From Sarcocystis neurona (lineage: Eukaryota > Apicomplexa > Conoidasida > Eucoccidiorida > Sarcocystidae), in contig KL647299.1 in the NCBI GenBank assembly GCA_000727475.1, positions 3,085,615 through 3,149,614 of the forward strand: 64,000 nucleotides of DNA, read 5' to 3'. Made by a program: the position numbers and the translations under genes. The notes beneath the pieces are model-generated. The model did no database searches. It saw only the letters and a program-made list of their open reading frames with translations, and was not told the origin of the DNA. Of the stretch, positions 12,413-22,640 are shown one piece after another. Every line of letters begins with the position of its first letter. Position 1 is the stretch's first letter.

Positions 12413-13660
12413 GTACCGAGACAACGTTGTACATCACCGTTGCCTCCAGTGGCAGCTGTTTTCAGAAGCTCTTGGCTGGTGGACGCGCCACCAGCGTCCA
12501 CGCTTCTCAGAGAGGCACGTGTGTGTCTCTGTCTCCTCCCGCACATGCAAACACACCTATCCTGTACATTCCCCCCTGCAGATGGCAACACGCATGCGTG
12601 TAGGACGTGTCGGCAGCCTGAGAGGCATGCGTATGCGAGGACCTATCTAAGGTCGAAAGTGCGCGGCTCGAAACATCTACACGCATGTGCAGTCGATAAG
12701 TCTACACGTGTGTCGCTTTGTTTAATATCCACTTGCATGCACGGTCCCCATACGCCTCTGCCCGGTGCACCGCGGTGTCATCTACAGTTCCAGGCACGCG
12801 GGACGGCTACCACTCGCGTAAAGCTTCATCTCCGTGGAAGCGCACCTCGGCGTAATAATGTACACATCCACGTCTGCAACTCATATTTTCGCAGATAGAG
12901 TCCTACCTAAACGTGTGGGCGTATATGTGTACATGCGAACGTCTTACCTTCCAGCGGGTCTCCTCACAAGGGCCCCAGCGCGTATCGAGAATTACACACA
13001 TACATTTGTAGATAGATGGATATTGATTGTGTGGGTTGTGGGAAGTGTGTGGTGTCTTTTTTGTTTGTTGAACGCTGTTCCGCTGCGGTGCAGATAGCAG
13101 TCGGGCGCGTGTGGATTCGGAAAATTTAATTCTCTCCTTCGACGACTGGGAAGAATGGCGTAAGCATCTACGTATGTACATATGTGTATGTATGTGGTGC
13201 ACTAACTGCACGTGTATATACGTGATGCAAATGTGTGTGTACAGGTGTGTGTGTCTGTTGAATTATTTGTCACGAGGCTTCCGAGGAGCTCCTTTTGCGG
13301 TGAACGTTATTTGTGGTTCGTTTTTCTTCGAGGACTTCTTAGGGGAGCGTGGTTCCCAGAATCCGGTCCAGCAGTAACGCGTGCATGGTGGAGATAGCCG
13401 TAGCTACATCTCCGTCCAAATGTTACGCATGCACATCCTCATAAACAATATAGATTTACCTATGACACACACATATGTATACGTCTGTTTACATGTATTA
13501 TGCGTTTGTCAGAGAATTTTCCAGATATATATGTAGGTATTTATATAGAGATATATATATGTATATATGTATATTACTAGTGTGAAGTGTATGTGGAAGG
13601 ACCATATACAACAACTTCTGCGTCGGTATCGTAGGAGTCGCCTGATGTGTACAGAAGCAA
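9530..13660. other. gene-poor, mostly non-repetitive region
   Basis: Mixed sequence with only short (TA)n runs, for example 11630-11655 and 12380-12405. The open frames found (up to ~217 codons) have no domain, poor composition and no consistent splice sites. I support no gene here and saw no tRNA or rRNA signature. Confidence 0.4.
11175..11290. repeat. diverged ~58 bp tandem duplication
   Basis: The segment starting GGGACATGCGCACAGA at 11175 is repeated in diverged form at 11233 (GGGACCTCCGCACAGA). Each is followed by a similar CTCTGTC/TTTCTCCCTGTC tail. Confidence 0.5.
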
Positions 13661-14930
13661 GAGAACCTGCTTTTGCTGCTTCCGCCTCGCAAAGTGGGAC
13701 CGCAGCAGCAGCAGCAAGAAAGCCCTGAAGAGAAACTCGGGCAATCTTAAGAAGGTTTCCACATACTAAAGCACACAAAGAGAGATAGAGAGCGCCACAC
13801 GTGGACGCCGGACCCCGACACGTCCCTAAATCCACCGACGGAGATTCTTATCATGCGTGCTGTTGCAAAAATTCAAATCTTCCTATTCTTTACACATCAG
13901 CTGCTCACATCAATACCATCCATCTACATACATATTTATATACATGTGTATACATATATATGTATACACTCGTATCCTGCGTGTCTTGCGCACTATTTTT
14001 AAACGATTTCATGTGTACGTGTATGTGTATGTGTGCGTGTATATACGTGTTAATCCATGAGTCACCACAGGAAAGAGAATTTGTCGAAGGGACGTCTCCT
14101 GCTGCTCTTCTACCGCCGCATGCGTCCGCTACGTCTCGCCTCGCTCCCAAGACCTTCCGCTACGAAAACGGACAATTTCTGTAGAGAGAGACTCGTGTAC
14201 CTACGCACGAGCGTCTACACTCCCACTTGATTTACATGTATATCAACAGGTGTACAGTATACACGAAAGAGAAGACGAGAGGAAGAGAGAAATATATATA
14301 TATATATATGCATATGGATACACGGATATATAGGTTACATGTGTCTGTGCGTATGTACACACACAGATGTTTATACGTGATTGAATTGCTGTTCGTACGG
14401 ACGTAGAGAGAGACAGAGAGAGGAGGATACGTCAACACGCAGGGAGAAAGTCTTCTTCGACGAAGTCCTCCCCCGGCGACCAAGACGCAGCCTGCAGATT
14501 TCAGTCAATCTCCTCGTATTCGCCTCTACCTGTCTCTTTACAGACGCCTTCCACATGTGCGTATACACGCGTATGTATATATGTGCTTGTGTATAGGTGT
14601 AAGTATGTGTGTGTACATATATATGTATACACATACATATATGAGTGTGTGTATATATGTGTACGTTTATACCCACACAGATAGGGAGGGGAACTTTGAC
14701 GGAAGGATGCGGCCAGCCATGTGTGTACAGACGTTGACAGGGAAGGGAACAGCAGAAGCGTCAGCGGAAGAGAGAGGGCCACGCAGAGAAGTACCTGCAG
14801 ACAGAACACACGTCGCCCGCATTTGATAGAGCGTCAGATCTCTCCATTTATATGCGTATATGTACAGGTATACCTGCGGACTATATTTCTTGTCTTTTGG
14901 GACGAGTTCCAACCTGCTGCAGCTGCTTGG
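13660..14930. other. no supported gene
   Basis: A short CTG/CAG patch lies at 13675-13720; otherwise the region holds TA/TG microsatellites (13930-14060, 14290-14360, 14570-14670) and single-copy DNA. No gene can be supported. Confidence 0.4.
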
Positions 14931-14936
14931 AATCGA

Positions 14937-15148
14937 AGACGGATCCCGCTGGACATCTTCTCCATCACGTTGCTGCTGCTGTTGCTGAACCTGTTGCTGT
15001 TGCTAGACCTGCTGCTGTTGCTAGACCTGTTGCTGCTGTGACTGGTGCTGCCTCTGTCGCGGCTGCTGCTGTTGCTGGACCTGCTGCTGCTGTGACTGGT
15101 GCTGCCGCTGTCGCGGTTGGTGCTGCTGTTGCTGCTGCTGTTGCCAGA
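14937..15148 (+). other. CTG-polarity block ending in an acceptor-like site
   Basis: The plus strand repeats TTGCTGCTGCTG and contains two copies of an imperfect unit (CTGTGACTGGTGCTGCC followed by TGTCGCGG) near 15037 and 15091. It ends with a pyrimidine-rich run and CCAG at 15145-15148. It fits the intron-type blocks of this window if the gene is on the plus strand. Read on the minus strand it would be an Ala/Thr- or Gln-rich exon. Confidence 0.35.
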
Positions 15149-15470
15149 AGTGGCAACGCGTCGTCACGTGCAATGCGGCGACGTTTGCTCCCGACTCTCT
15201 CCCGAAGAGAAGAACCAGCCCGAAAGTTTGGCGCAGCACAAGTGACTTCTTCGTTAATAAGCGCGACCATCACAACCTTCTGCGTCCCCCAAGAACGTAT
15301 CGATGCAGAGCGAAGCAGTCCTGTCCATCCCTACGCCGTCGTCTGCACACATCTGCTGCTTCTAGCAAGGCGGGTCGCAGGTCCCCTCGCAGGCAGAGGG
15401 CGACGGAGAAGACTCAGAAAAAGCAGAAAAAAGACCAAGCGACAGATGAAGCAGCCGTGCATCTACACAC
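15149..15470 (+). CDS. possible basic exon (strand uncertain)
   Basis: After the acceptor at 15148 a plus frame without a start codon reads KWQRVVTCNAATFAPDSLPK and continues basic, ending with EKTQKKQKKDQATDEAA. Against this, the minus strand from 15273 to 14965 opens with MMVALINEEVTCAAPNFRAG and runs into an Ala/Thr repeat. Both look coding, and only homology or transcripts can decide. No family is recognised. Confidence 0.3.
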
Positions 15471-15569
15471 ACATTTATTTGCATGCGACAAGGAGAAGAG
15501 AACGCAGAAGGGTGTCTCGTCTCTCTATTCACGTGTGTGAATATATATATATATATATGCCCACATACA

Positions 15570-15960
15570 GATGTGTCTACATATAGAGAAAGAAAGGGGC
15601 GCAGTTTTTTCTTCTGTCTATGTACACATACATATCTCTGTATATATATATGTATATATATGTATGGGTACCTGTCTGTAACGAGACGGGAAGCCAAAAA
15701 GAGACAAAAGACATAAAAGAGACACAAAAAGGACCCGTCTCTCTTTCTTTCGAGATATGCACATGCACGTGTATACCTGTATAGACAGAAGAAAAAACTG
15801 CGCCCCTATATATATATATATGCAGAGATATGTATGTGTACATAGACAGAAGAATGCACTGCGCCCCTCTCTCTCTATATATACAGAGATATGTATGTGA
15901 ACATAAACAGAAGAAAAAACTGCGCCCCTTTCTTTCTCTCTATATAGACACATATGTATG
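15570..15960. repeat. near-perfect inverted repeat with extra direct copies
   Basis: The ~80 bp at 15570-15650 (AGAGAAAGAAAGGGGCGCAG, then a TTTTTTCTTCTGTCTATG stretch) recurs as its reverse complement at about 15870-15960. Two further shorter copies of the right-arm motif ACAGAAGAAAAAACTGCGCC lie near 15785 and 15848, spaced ~62 bp. The open frames here only translate these repeats. Confidence 0.7.
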
Positions 15961-16640
15961 TGGGCATATATATGTGTGTGTGGATTTGTAAGGGAGGAAG
16001 ACACAGCAGCAAGAGCCGTTCCTCTGTATATATATGTGCCGGCATTTATCGGAAGACGAAGAAAGGGGTCGTCCCCCCATAAATGTGTGGATTTCTCGAT
16101 AGAAGCGAAAGAGACGAAGACCGACGACAAACCGAAGAAAGGACCTCCCTCTGTTTTCCTCCCCCTCTCTACAGATATATATATGTGTGTGCATATATAC
16201 GTATATATACATGTGTGCATGCATACATGTCTCCTTGTATATGGGGACAGAAGAAGAGAAGGGGGAAGAGGAAAAGAAGAAGAGCACCGTTTTCCTCGTT
16301 TTCTCTGCATATATGTGTGAAGTTGCATACGTCGAAAAACAAGACACACACACACACACACAAAAAACCTCCCCCTTTCTCTCTCTAAATATATATATAT
16401 ACAAGTACACATACATATATATACGTCGAGAGACGGGGGATGTTCTTGTCTGGTTTTACGTTTCTCGGTTCGGTATAACAGCCAGACGCATGCAAGCAGG
16501 TCAGACATTGACCGATGGCGGCCTGTGTGTGTCACACACACCCACACATGCGCATGCAGTGGACACGAATGAGGGAGGTGGGGTATCGAAGCAGCACGGA
16601 GAGAAGTACTCCTCGAAGACGGCAAGGCGAGGGACGCAGA
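15960..16640. other. TA/TG microsatellites, no supported gene
   Basis: Short TATATA, GTGTGT and (CA)n runs (16345-16365) in single-copy sequence. The long minus frame crossing this area is repeat-driven. Confidence 0.4.
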
Positions 16641-16675
16641 GGACGGGCTGCAAGAGATGAGTCGGTTCTCTATAC

Positions 16676-17521
16676 TTATTTTGCTGCTGCTGCTGGTGGG
16701 GGGTGGGAGGGTGCTGCTGCAGATATTTTCGGAGGACGACCTCTTCGTCGTGCCCGCTGCGGCTCCTCCTCCGGCTCCTTCTCCTCCTCGAGCTGCTGCT
16801 GCTGCTCCTGCTCCTTCGCTTCCTCCTGCTGCTTCTGTTTCTGCTTCTGCTGCTGCTGAAGCTTTTGCCCCTGGTGGCCTTCCTTCTTCTTCTCCTCCGC
16901 TTCTTTTTCGGCCGCTGCCTCCTTCTCGCCCTCCCGCTGGTGCTGCCGCTCCTCTCTCTCATGCTTCTGCTGCTGCCTCTGCTGCTGCTGCTGTCTATGC
17001 TGCTGCTGCACTGCTGCTGCTGTTGCGCCTGTTGCTACTGGCAGAGGTCCCTTCGTCCCTCTGTGGGGCGCTGCATGCGTCGCTGCTGCAGCCGCAACAC
17101 GCGGAAAATTTCGTGCGGAGGCAGCAACAGCTGCGCCTGTTCGCGCAAGCGTTGTTGCTGCTGCTTCGTCTTCCTCTCCTGCAGGTGCTTCTGCTGCTGG
17201 CAACGCTGCCGCTGCTGGGGCCGCTAGGGGACGCGTCTTTCCTGCGTATTTTCCTGCCTCTTGCCGTCTCTGCTGCTGCTGCCTTCCGCGTGCCGCTGCT
17301 ACTGGCGCCGCCCCTCCTGCTGCTCGCTCTTCCACCGCCTCTGCTGCTGCTCGACCGGCCTGCAGCTGCAGCAGCAATGCAGCGCCATCTCCTGCTGCGG
17401 CTGCTTCTGCTGCTGCTGCGCGCTGCTGGTGCTGCAGAGCCTCCGCAGCAGCAGACGCCACGTGAGGCGCTGCAGCCGGCTCCTCGTAGCGTCCGTACAG
17501 CGAAATATCTTCCAGCTGTTG
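16676..17521 (-). CDS. AT-hook protein, 3'-terminal exon
   Basis: On the minus strand a classic acceptor (TTTTGCTGCAG) ends at 17522 and is followed by a frame of about 280 residues to a stop at 16676. The first residues (QQLEDISLYGRYEEPAAAPH) are not low-complexity. Ala-rich and then Gln/Glu/Lys-rich segments follow, and near the C-terminus RARRRGRPPK is a textbook AT-hook, a minor-groove DNA-binding motif. This suggests a nuclear, chromatin-associated protein. The 5' exons must lie above 17.5 kb; candidates are the minus-strand pieces at 19.1-21.3 kb, but linkage is not shown. A plus-strand frame beginning with ATG at 16657 has a Leu-rich, signal-like start. I treat it as antisense, because Leu/Ala runs are what CTG gives. 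Confidence 0.6.
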   Translation of the reverse strand, partial: QQLEDISLYGRYEEPAAAPHVASAAAEALQHQQRAAAAEAAAAGDGAALLLQLQAGRAAAEAVEERAAGGAAPVAAARGRQQQQRRQEAGKYAGKTRPLAAPAAAALPAAEAPAGEEDEAAATTLARTGAAVAASARNFPRVAAAAATHAAPHRGTKGPLPVATGATAAAVQQQHRQQQQQRQQQKHEREERQHQREGEKEAAAEKEAEEKKKEGHQGQKLQQQQKQKQKQQEEAKEQEQQQQLEEEKEPEEEPQRARRRGRPPKISAAAPSHPPPAAAAK

Positions 17522-17522
17522 C

Positions 17523-18600
17523 TGCAGCAAAACAGCAGCAGCAAAGCAGCAGCACAAGCACCGCAGACGCAGCAGCAACAGGAGTGTGTTCCTTGCCAGC
17601 ACTACCTCCCCGGCAGGACGGAGAAGCAGCAGCAGCAGCAGCGGCCCGGAGGAGGACGAGGAGGGGGAGGAGGAGCAGCGTAGCGCACGTCAACAGCAGC
17701 AACAGGAGCAGCACTTCACAAACAGCACCGGCCACACAGCAGCACCACCGTTTACAGCAGAAGCAGCAATAGCAGCAGCAGCACCAATAGTAGCAGGAGC
17801 AGCAGTAGCAATAGCAGCAGCAACAGCAGCATTAAGAGTAGCAGCAACTGCAGCAGCAGCAGCAACTGCAGCAGCAATAGCGGCAGCAACAGCAGCAGCA
17901 ATGGCAGCAGCAACGGCAGCAGNNNNNNNNNNNNNNNNNNNNNNNNNNNNNNNNNNNNNNNNNNNNNNNNNNNNNNNNNNNNNNNNNNNNNNNNNNNNNN
18001 NNNNNNNNNNNNNNNNNNNNNNNNNNNNNNNNNNNNNNNNNNNNNNNNNNNNNNNNNNNNNNNNNNNNNNNNNNNNNNNNNNNNNNNNNNNNNNNNNNNN
18101 NNNNNNNNNNNNNNNNNNNNNNNNNNNNNNNNNNNNNNNNNNNNNNNNNNNNNNNNNNNNNNNNNNNNNNNNNNNNNNNNNNNNNNNNNNNNNNNNNNNN
18201 NNNNNNNNNNNNNNNNNNNNNNNNNNNNNNNNNNNNNNNNNNNNNNNNNNNNNNNNNNNNNNNNNNNNNNNNNNNNNNNNNNNNNNNNNNNNNNNNNNNN
18301 NNNNNNNNNNNNNNNNNNNNNNNNNNNNNNNNNNNNNNNNNNNNNNNNNNNNNNNNNNNNNNNNNNNNNNNNNNNNNNNNNNNNNNNNNNNNNNNNNNNN
18401 NNNNNNNNNNNNNNNNNNNNNNNNNNNNNNNNNNNNNNNNNNNNNNNNNNNNNNNNNNNNNNNNNNNNNNNNNNNNNNNNNNNNNNNNNNNNNNNNNNNN
18501 NNNNNNNNNNNNNNNNNNNNNNNNNNNNNNNAACTGCAGCAGCAATAGCGGCAGCAACAGCAGCAGCAATGGCAGCAGCAACGGCAGCAGCAGAGAGGTT
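17523..18600. repeat. CAG-type tandem array interrupted by an assembly gap
   Basis: Plus-strand CAG/AGC repeats with interspersed AAC, AAT and GGC. The 59 bases just left of the gap (17864-17922) are identical to the 59 bases just right of it (18532-18590), so the gap lies in a longer tandem repeat. For the AT-hook gene this would be CTG-type intron sequence. Confidence 0.75.
17923..18531. other. assembly gap (609 N)
   Basis: Run of N flanked by identical repeat sequence. The true length is unknown. Confidence 0.98.
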
Positions 18601-19131
18601 CACCAGCGGGTAGAGTGAGATGTAGGACACACAGCAGCTGCTGCAGCAACATCCAGTGCTGCGTAGCAGCAGCTGCTGCAGAAAACGTCCCCTGCTTCAC
18701 TGCCGGAAGAGCTGCATGCGACCCAGCCGCGTGTTGTCTGCTGCTGCTGGTGCCTGGGCGGGTGTCTGCAACAGCAGCAACTTTTCTGAGCAGCACCACG
18801 AGCAACAGCTTTTCACACAGCCAACAGCAGCAGCAGCAACACGTCTTCTCTGCCGAAGAAGCAGCACCAGCAGCTTTTGACAACAGGAGACAAGCAGCTG
18901 CAGATGCCGTGGCAGCAGCAGCAGCGGAGTGCTGTCTCGACTGCAGGACCCGCAGCAATGGCAGTAGCTCTGCAGCAGCAGCAGCATGAACCGCGCGACG
19001 AAGCGGCCTCGTCTGAGTTTTGCAGCGGCAACAGCAGCTTCTCCAGCAGCAATGGCAGCTTCTCCAGCAGCAACAGCAGCTTCTCTAGCAGCAACAGCAG
19101 TGAAACGGACGCATGCAAGGCGAGGCCGTAC

Positions 19132-19360
19132 CAACTTTTGCTGTCGCTTGAAGAAGCCTGCGAGAGCATGCAGTCCCTTCCATAGCAGCAACACGCCGAG
19201 GCCGGCGCCACCCCACATCTGCAGCAGTCCTCTGACGGGCGTGCCGGTGCTTGCAGCTTCCTGCTGCTCCTGCATTACGTGCAGCAGCTTCGCCCGACGG
19301 TAGAGCGCATGCAGCACCGATGGCGCCTCTGTTAAATACGGAGACAGCAGCAACTTCTCG
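19132..19360 (-). CDS. possible exon with a hydrophobic segment
   Basis: On the minus strand an acceptor (TCCTCCCTCGTCTTCAG) ends at 19361 and a GTACGG donor begins at 19131. The enclosed frame reads PYLTEAPSVLHALYRRAKLL and later GLGVLLLWKGLHALAGFF, a possible membrane helix, then KRQQK. Sequence after the donor turns to CTG-type on the sense strand, as in introns here. A second frame over the same bases also looks plausible, and a plus-strand reading (LLLHYVQQLRPTVERMQHRW) exists, so this is a tentative call. No family is recognised. Confidence 0.35.
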
Positions 19361-19399
19361 CTGAAGACGAGGGAGGAATATGGCAATGTCTGCAGCGCG

Positions 19400-20050
19400 C
19401 TCCTGCTCCTACTGCAACAGCAGGACTCTCGCCCACCGACGCCTCTCCCTCCTTCCCCCCACGTGCTGCTGCGGCTGCTGCTCTGCCTCCCACTTCCGCT
19501 GTGTAAGACGAAGCTTCCCACGCCGTCGCCGAGGCTGCTGCTGCTTCTCAAAGAGCTGCTGTGGCTGCTGCAGCTGGCTCTGCGTCCACTGCAGTCCCTG
19601 GTTTTGGAGTGACTGACGCTCGTGCTGCTACTCGTGTTGCACCGTCCATATCTGGGACAACTGCTGCTGCTGTTCATCCTGGCGCTGTCACTGCAGCGGC
19701 GGCGGCTGTCTGTGTGGCTACTGCCAGCAATCCCTGACGACGTGCTGCATACGACAGCTGAGAGAAATAGCAGCGCAGCGGTGGTCTGTCCGTGTCTTCT
19801 TTCCCTGCTGCACCCCCGCATCCTCGCGTCCTTCCCTGTGTTGCTGCTGTTGCTGCTGTTTCTGCTGCCGGTGACGCTGCGTAGGTAAGAGGCGCTGCTG
19901 CGCGGGGAGGTGCATCCTTCACTGCTCCTGCTGCTGGTCGGGCTGCTGCCAGGGCTGCCATCAACCCGCAGCAGAGCGCTGCAGCTCGTGCTGTTGCTTC
20001 TTCTTCCGTTGCTCGTGCCGGTGCTGCTGCTGCTGCTGTTGCATGCCCAG
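19400..20050 (-). CDS. CAG-type block on minus strand, possible exon(s)
   Basis: Minus-strand frames include LRCYFSQLSYAARRQGLLAV (about 19800-19730) and QHERQSLQNQGLQWTQSQLQ (about 19650-19590) in different phases. If coding, at least one intron lies between them. It may belong with the exon candidates at 19132-19360 and 20880-21330. Nothing diagnostic was found. Confidence 0.3.
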
Positions 20051-20460
20051 CTGTCGTGGGAGGCGTGCTGCTGGGTGAGACAAGAGGAGAAGACTGTCGC
20101 GGCAAGCACCACGCTTCCGCGGACCTGTCGGCGTACAGGCGAAGCAGCAGAAGATGCAGCAGCAGCAGCCAGGGGCGCCCGAACAGCAGCACGAGCAGCA
20201 GTAGGAGCAGCAGCAGGAGCAGGAGCAGGAACAGCAGCATGAGGTGGGGTGTGGATCAGGGCCGCAGCAGGCGGACATGCTGCAGGGAGAAGAAGCAGCA
20301 GCAGAAGAGCGGGAAGGAGCAGCAGCAGCAGCAAAGGGGACGCAGCAGCTGGCAAATAAGAAGAGTGTGAAGGAGAGAGTAGGGTCGGGTGCATGCGTGT
20401 AAGACGAGAAAGATGAAGAGCAGCAGCAGCAACCGCAGCAGCAGCCGGTGAAAGGGGCAG

Positions 20461-20760
20461 GTACCCTGTCCACGAAGACGACCGGGTTGTCGACCGGAGA
20501 GCAGAACCAAGAGGGGAAGAAGCAGCAGTAGCAGTGGAGCAGCAGCAGCAGCAGCAGAAGCACGGGAAAGACGCTGCCGGTTCACTCTTGGGGCGGGGGG
20601 AAGCGGCAGCGGTACACGAGCTGCTGCAGCAAGAGCCAGCGCGGGCAAAGCTGCAGCAACCACGTCGAGGGGAGAACGAGCAGCAGCCCCAGCTGCTGCA
20701 GCAGGAGGAGGAGGAGCAGCAGCAGCTGGCAGTCGAACATGCTTCTGGGAGGGGCTGCAC
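20461..20760 (+). CDS. possible plus-strand exon between AG and GTAAGG
   Basis: A plus frame, open over 300 bases from an AG at 20459-20460 to a GTAAGG donor at 20761, reads YPVHEDDRVVDRRAEPRGEE and continues Gln/Glu-rich (KHGKDAAGSLLGRGEAAAVH). The acceptor lacks a pyrimidine tract. Its neighbours suggest minus-strand genes, in which case this would be CTG-type intron. The two readings exclude each other. Confidence 0.3.
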
Positions 20761-20879
20761 GTAAGGGAGTTCTGTACACCTTGTCTGTCTGTTCGAAAAA
20801 TGTGAGCAAGTCGGCGGTGCTGCTCCTGAATATTCTCCTCGGGAAACCACGGCTGCTGCTAAAGCCGCTGGGGCTTCTG

Positions 20880-21330
20880 ACTGCGGCTTGTCACCTTGCA
20901 GGCGTTCCAGCTGCTGCCGGCACATCTGCTGCTCTTCACGCTGCTGCTGTCCCTGCTGCTGCTGTCCCTGCTGCCGATGACACTCCTGCTGCTCTTCATG
21001 CTGCTGCTGTTCCTGCTGTCGATGACACTCCTGCTGCTCTTCATGCTGCTGCTGTTCCTGCTGCGGCTCTTCGTGTTGCTGCTGTTCGTGTTGCTGCTGT
21101 TCGTGCTGCTGCTGATACTCCTGCTGCTGTTCTTGCTGCTGCCCTTCATGCTGCTGCTGTGCTTCCTGCTGCCGTTCGCACGCGCGTTGTCCTTGCTGCT
21201 GCTGTTCTTTGTGCTGCTGTTGGTGCTGCTGCTGGTCGCCCCGTTGCTGCTGCTGCTGCTCACGTCGGTGTTGCTGCCGCCGCTGCTGGCGCTGCTGCCG
21301 CTGCTGGAGCTCCAGCGGTGGCGGCTTCAT
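20880..21330 (-). CDS. Gln-rich exon candidate
   Basis: Minus-strand ATG at 21330 opens MKPPPLELQQRQQRQQ. It continues as a His/Glu/Gln repeat protein to CRQQLERLQGDKPQSEAPAA near 20880, where a possible GTGACA donor occurs in LQ|GDKP. The frame is preceded by GTAEELLR, so ATG 21330 need not be the start. The sense strand is CAG-type, like the homology-proven exons of this window. No family is recognised. Confidence 0.4.
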
Positions 21331-21599
21331 GCGAAGGAGTTCCTCCGCAGTGCCACAGAGGCAGCAGGAGAGGGGGCGGCAGCAGAAGATATGCCTCATG
21401 GTGAAAAACTCAGCAGGGGGTCGTCGCAGTAGACGAGGATAGGGAGAGGTTGAGGCGCGGGGGAATAAGCAGGACGACGGAAGACAGGATGTAGGAGAGG
21501 AGGAAGAACCGACCGGAATTTTCGCCCCATTTGCCGGAGGGGAGGGAGGAACAGCTGACAACGGCGAAATTATGCGAAGTACCCAAACGCACACACGTA

Positions 21600-22640
21600 C
21601 ACACAGAGAGCAACAGCGCCCAGCAGCCACACAGCAGCAGCATTGACTCAGTAGCAGCAGCGACACCGCAGCAGCAGCGACACCGCAACAGCAGCAACAG
21701 CTGCAGCAGCAGTGGCAGCAGCACCGGCAGCAGCAGCAGCAGCAGCGACAACAGCAGCGGCAACAGCAGCAGCAGCACCGGGAACAGGAGGAGCGACTGC
21801 GGCAGCAGCAGCAAGAGCAGGCTGCTTCCGCAGCTACAGCAGTGTGTGGTGTGGTGGGGCGACGCAGCACACAGACAGCCACAGTAGCAGCATGACACCT
21901 CCAGTGCAGCAACATTGCGGTCACTGCTCAGCAGCGCTGCAGTGTCCACCGCGGCCGCGCCGTCATCAGGACGAGCTGGCTGTCCGACCTGCGCGACGAG
22001 TATCACTAGCAGCAGCAGTTGGTGTACCGGTACAACGGTGTACCAACGGCGCCTACACACTTGTACCAGCAACACCAGTGTGTCCGTTCACAGCGGCACG
22101 TCCTGCTACTCCGACGCGACGCAGCCACGTCGGCAGCGTGGGCAGCAGCACCGCACCGGCAGCACGGGCAGCAGCAGCCGCAGCAGCCACGCCAGCCGCA
22201 GCGGCACTGCCCTCGACCGCTATTGCCCGAATACGTTTACAAGTTTATACCACTGCTGGCGCCTCTGGGGATGGAGAGCAACAGCAGCAGCAGTAACGGC
22301 AGCAACGACAGCAACAGCAACGGCAGCAGCAGCAACGGCAGCAGCAGCAACGGCAGCAGCAGCAACGGCAGCAGCAGCAACGGCAGCAGCAGCAACGGCA
22401 ACCGCAGCAATGGCAGCAGCAGCAACGGCAACAGCAGCAGCGGCAGCAGCAACGGCAGCAGCAGCAACGGTAGCAGCAGTAACAGTAGCAGCAGCACGGG
22501 CAGCAGCAGCAACATTAGCAGCAGGATCCGCAGGCCACACACTTCTGTGGCGTAGAAAGCCGGCTGCCGCTAAGGCGGAGCGCAGCAGCAGCAGCAGGAG
22601 TTCCGTAGCTACCGCCGCTGAGCTGCTATTTCTCACTCTC
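21600..22640 (+). repeat. CAG-type block with 15 bp tandem units
   Basis: Plus strand rich in CAG/AGC/GCA. Between about 22318 and 22400 the 15 bp unit AACGGCAGCAGCAGC is repeated in near-perfect tandem. It could be a plus-strand exon (Ser/Asn-, Gln- or Ala/Thr-rich in the three frames) or an intron of a minus-strand gene. A non-repetitive stretch at 21900-22270 gives conflicting open frames on both strands. Confidence 0.5.

Noticed and set aside
16657..17772. 371-codon plus-strand ORF with ATG and a Leu-rich, signal-like start
   Set aside because: It is antisense to the AT-hook exon, and its Leu/Ala/Pro composition is what CTG/GCT repeats give.
18697..21924. 1,075-codon minus-strand ORF as one protein
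   Set aside because: Most of it is Cys/Ser/Leu translation of CTG-type repeat. It more likely spans several exons and introns in different frames.
21900..22010. Cys-rich CGHCSAALQCPP as an LSD1-type zinc finger
   Set aside because: The later Cys pair of that finger is missing, and frames on both strands are open here.
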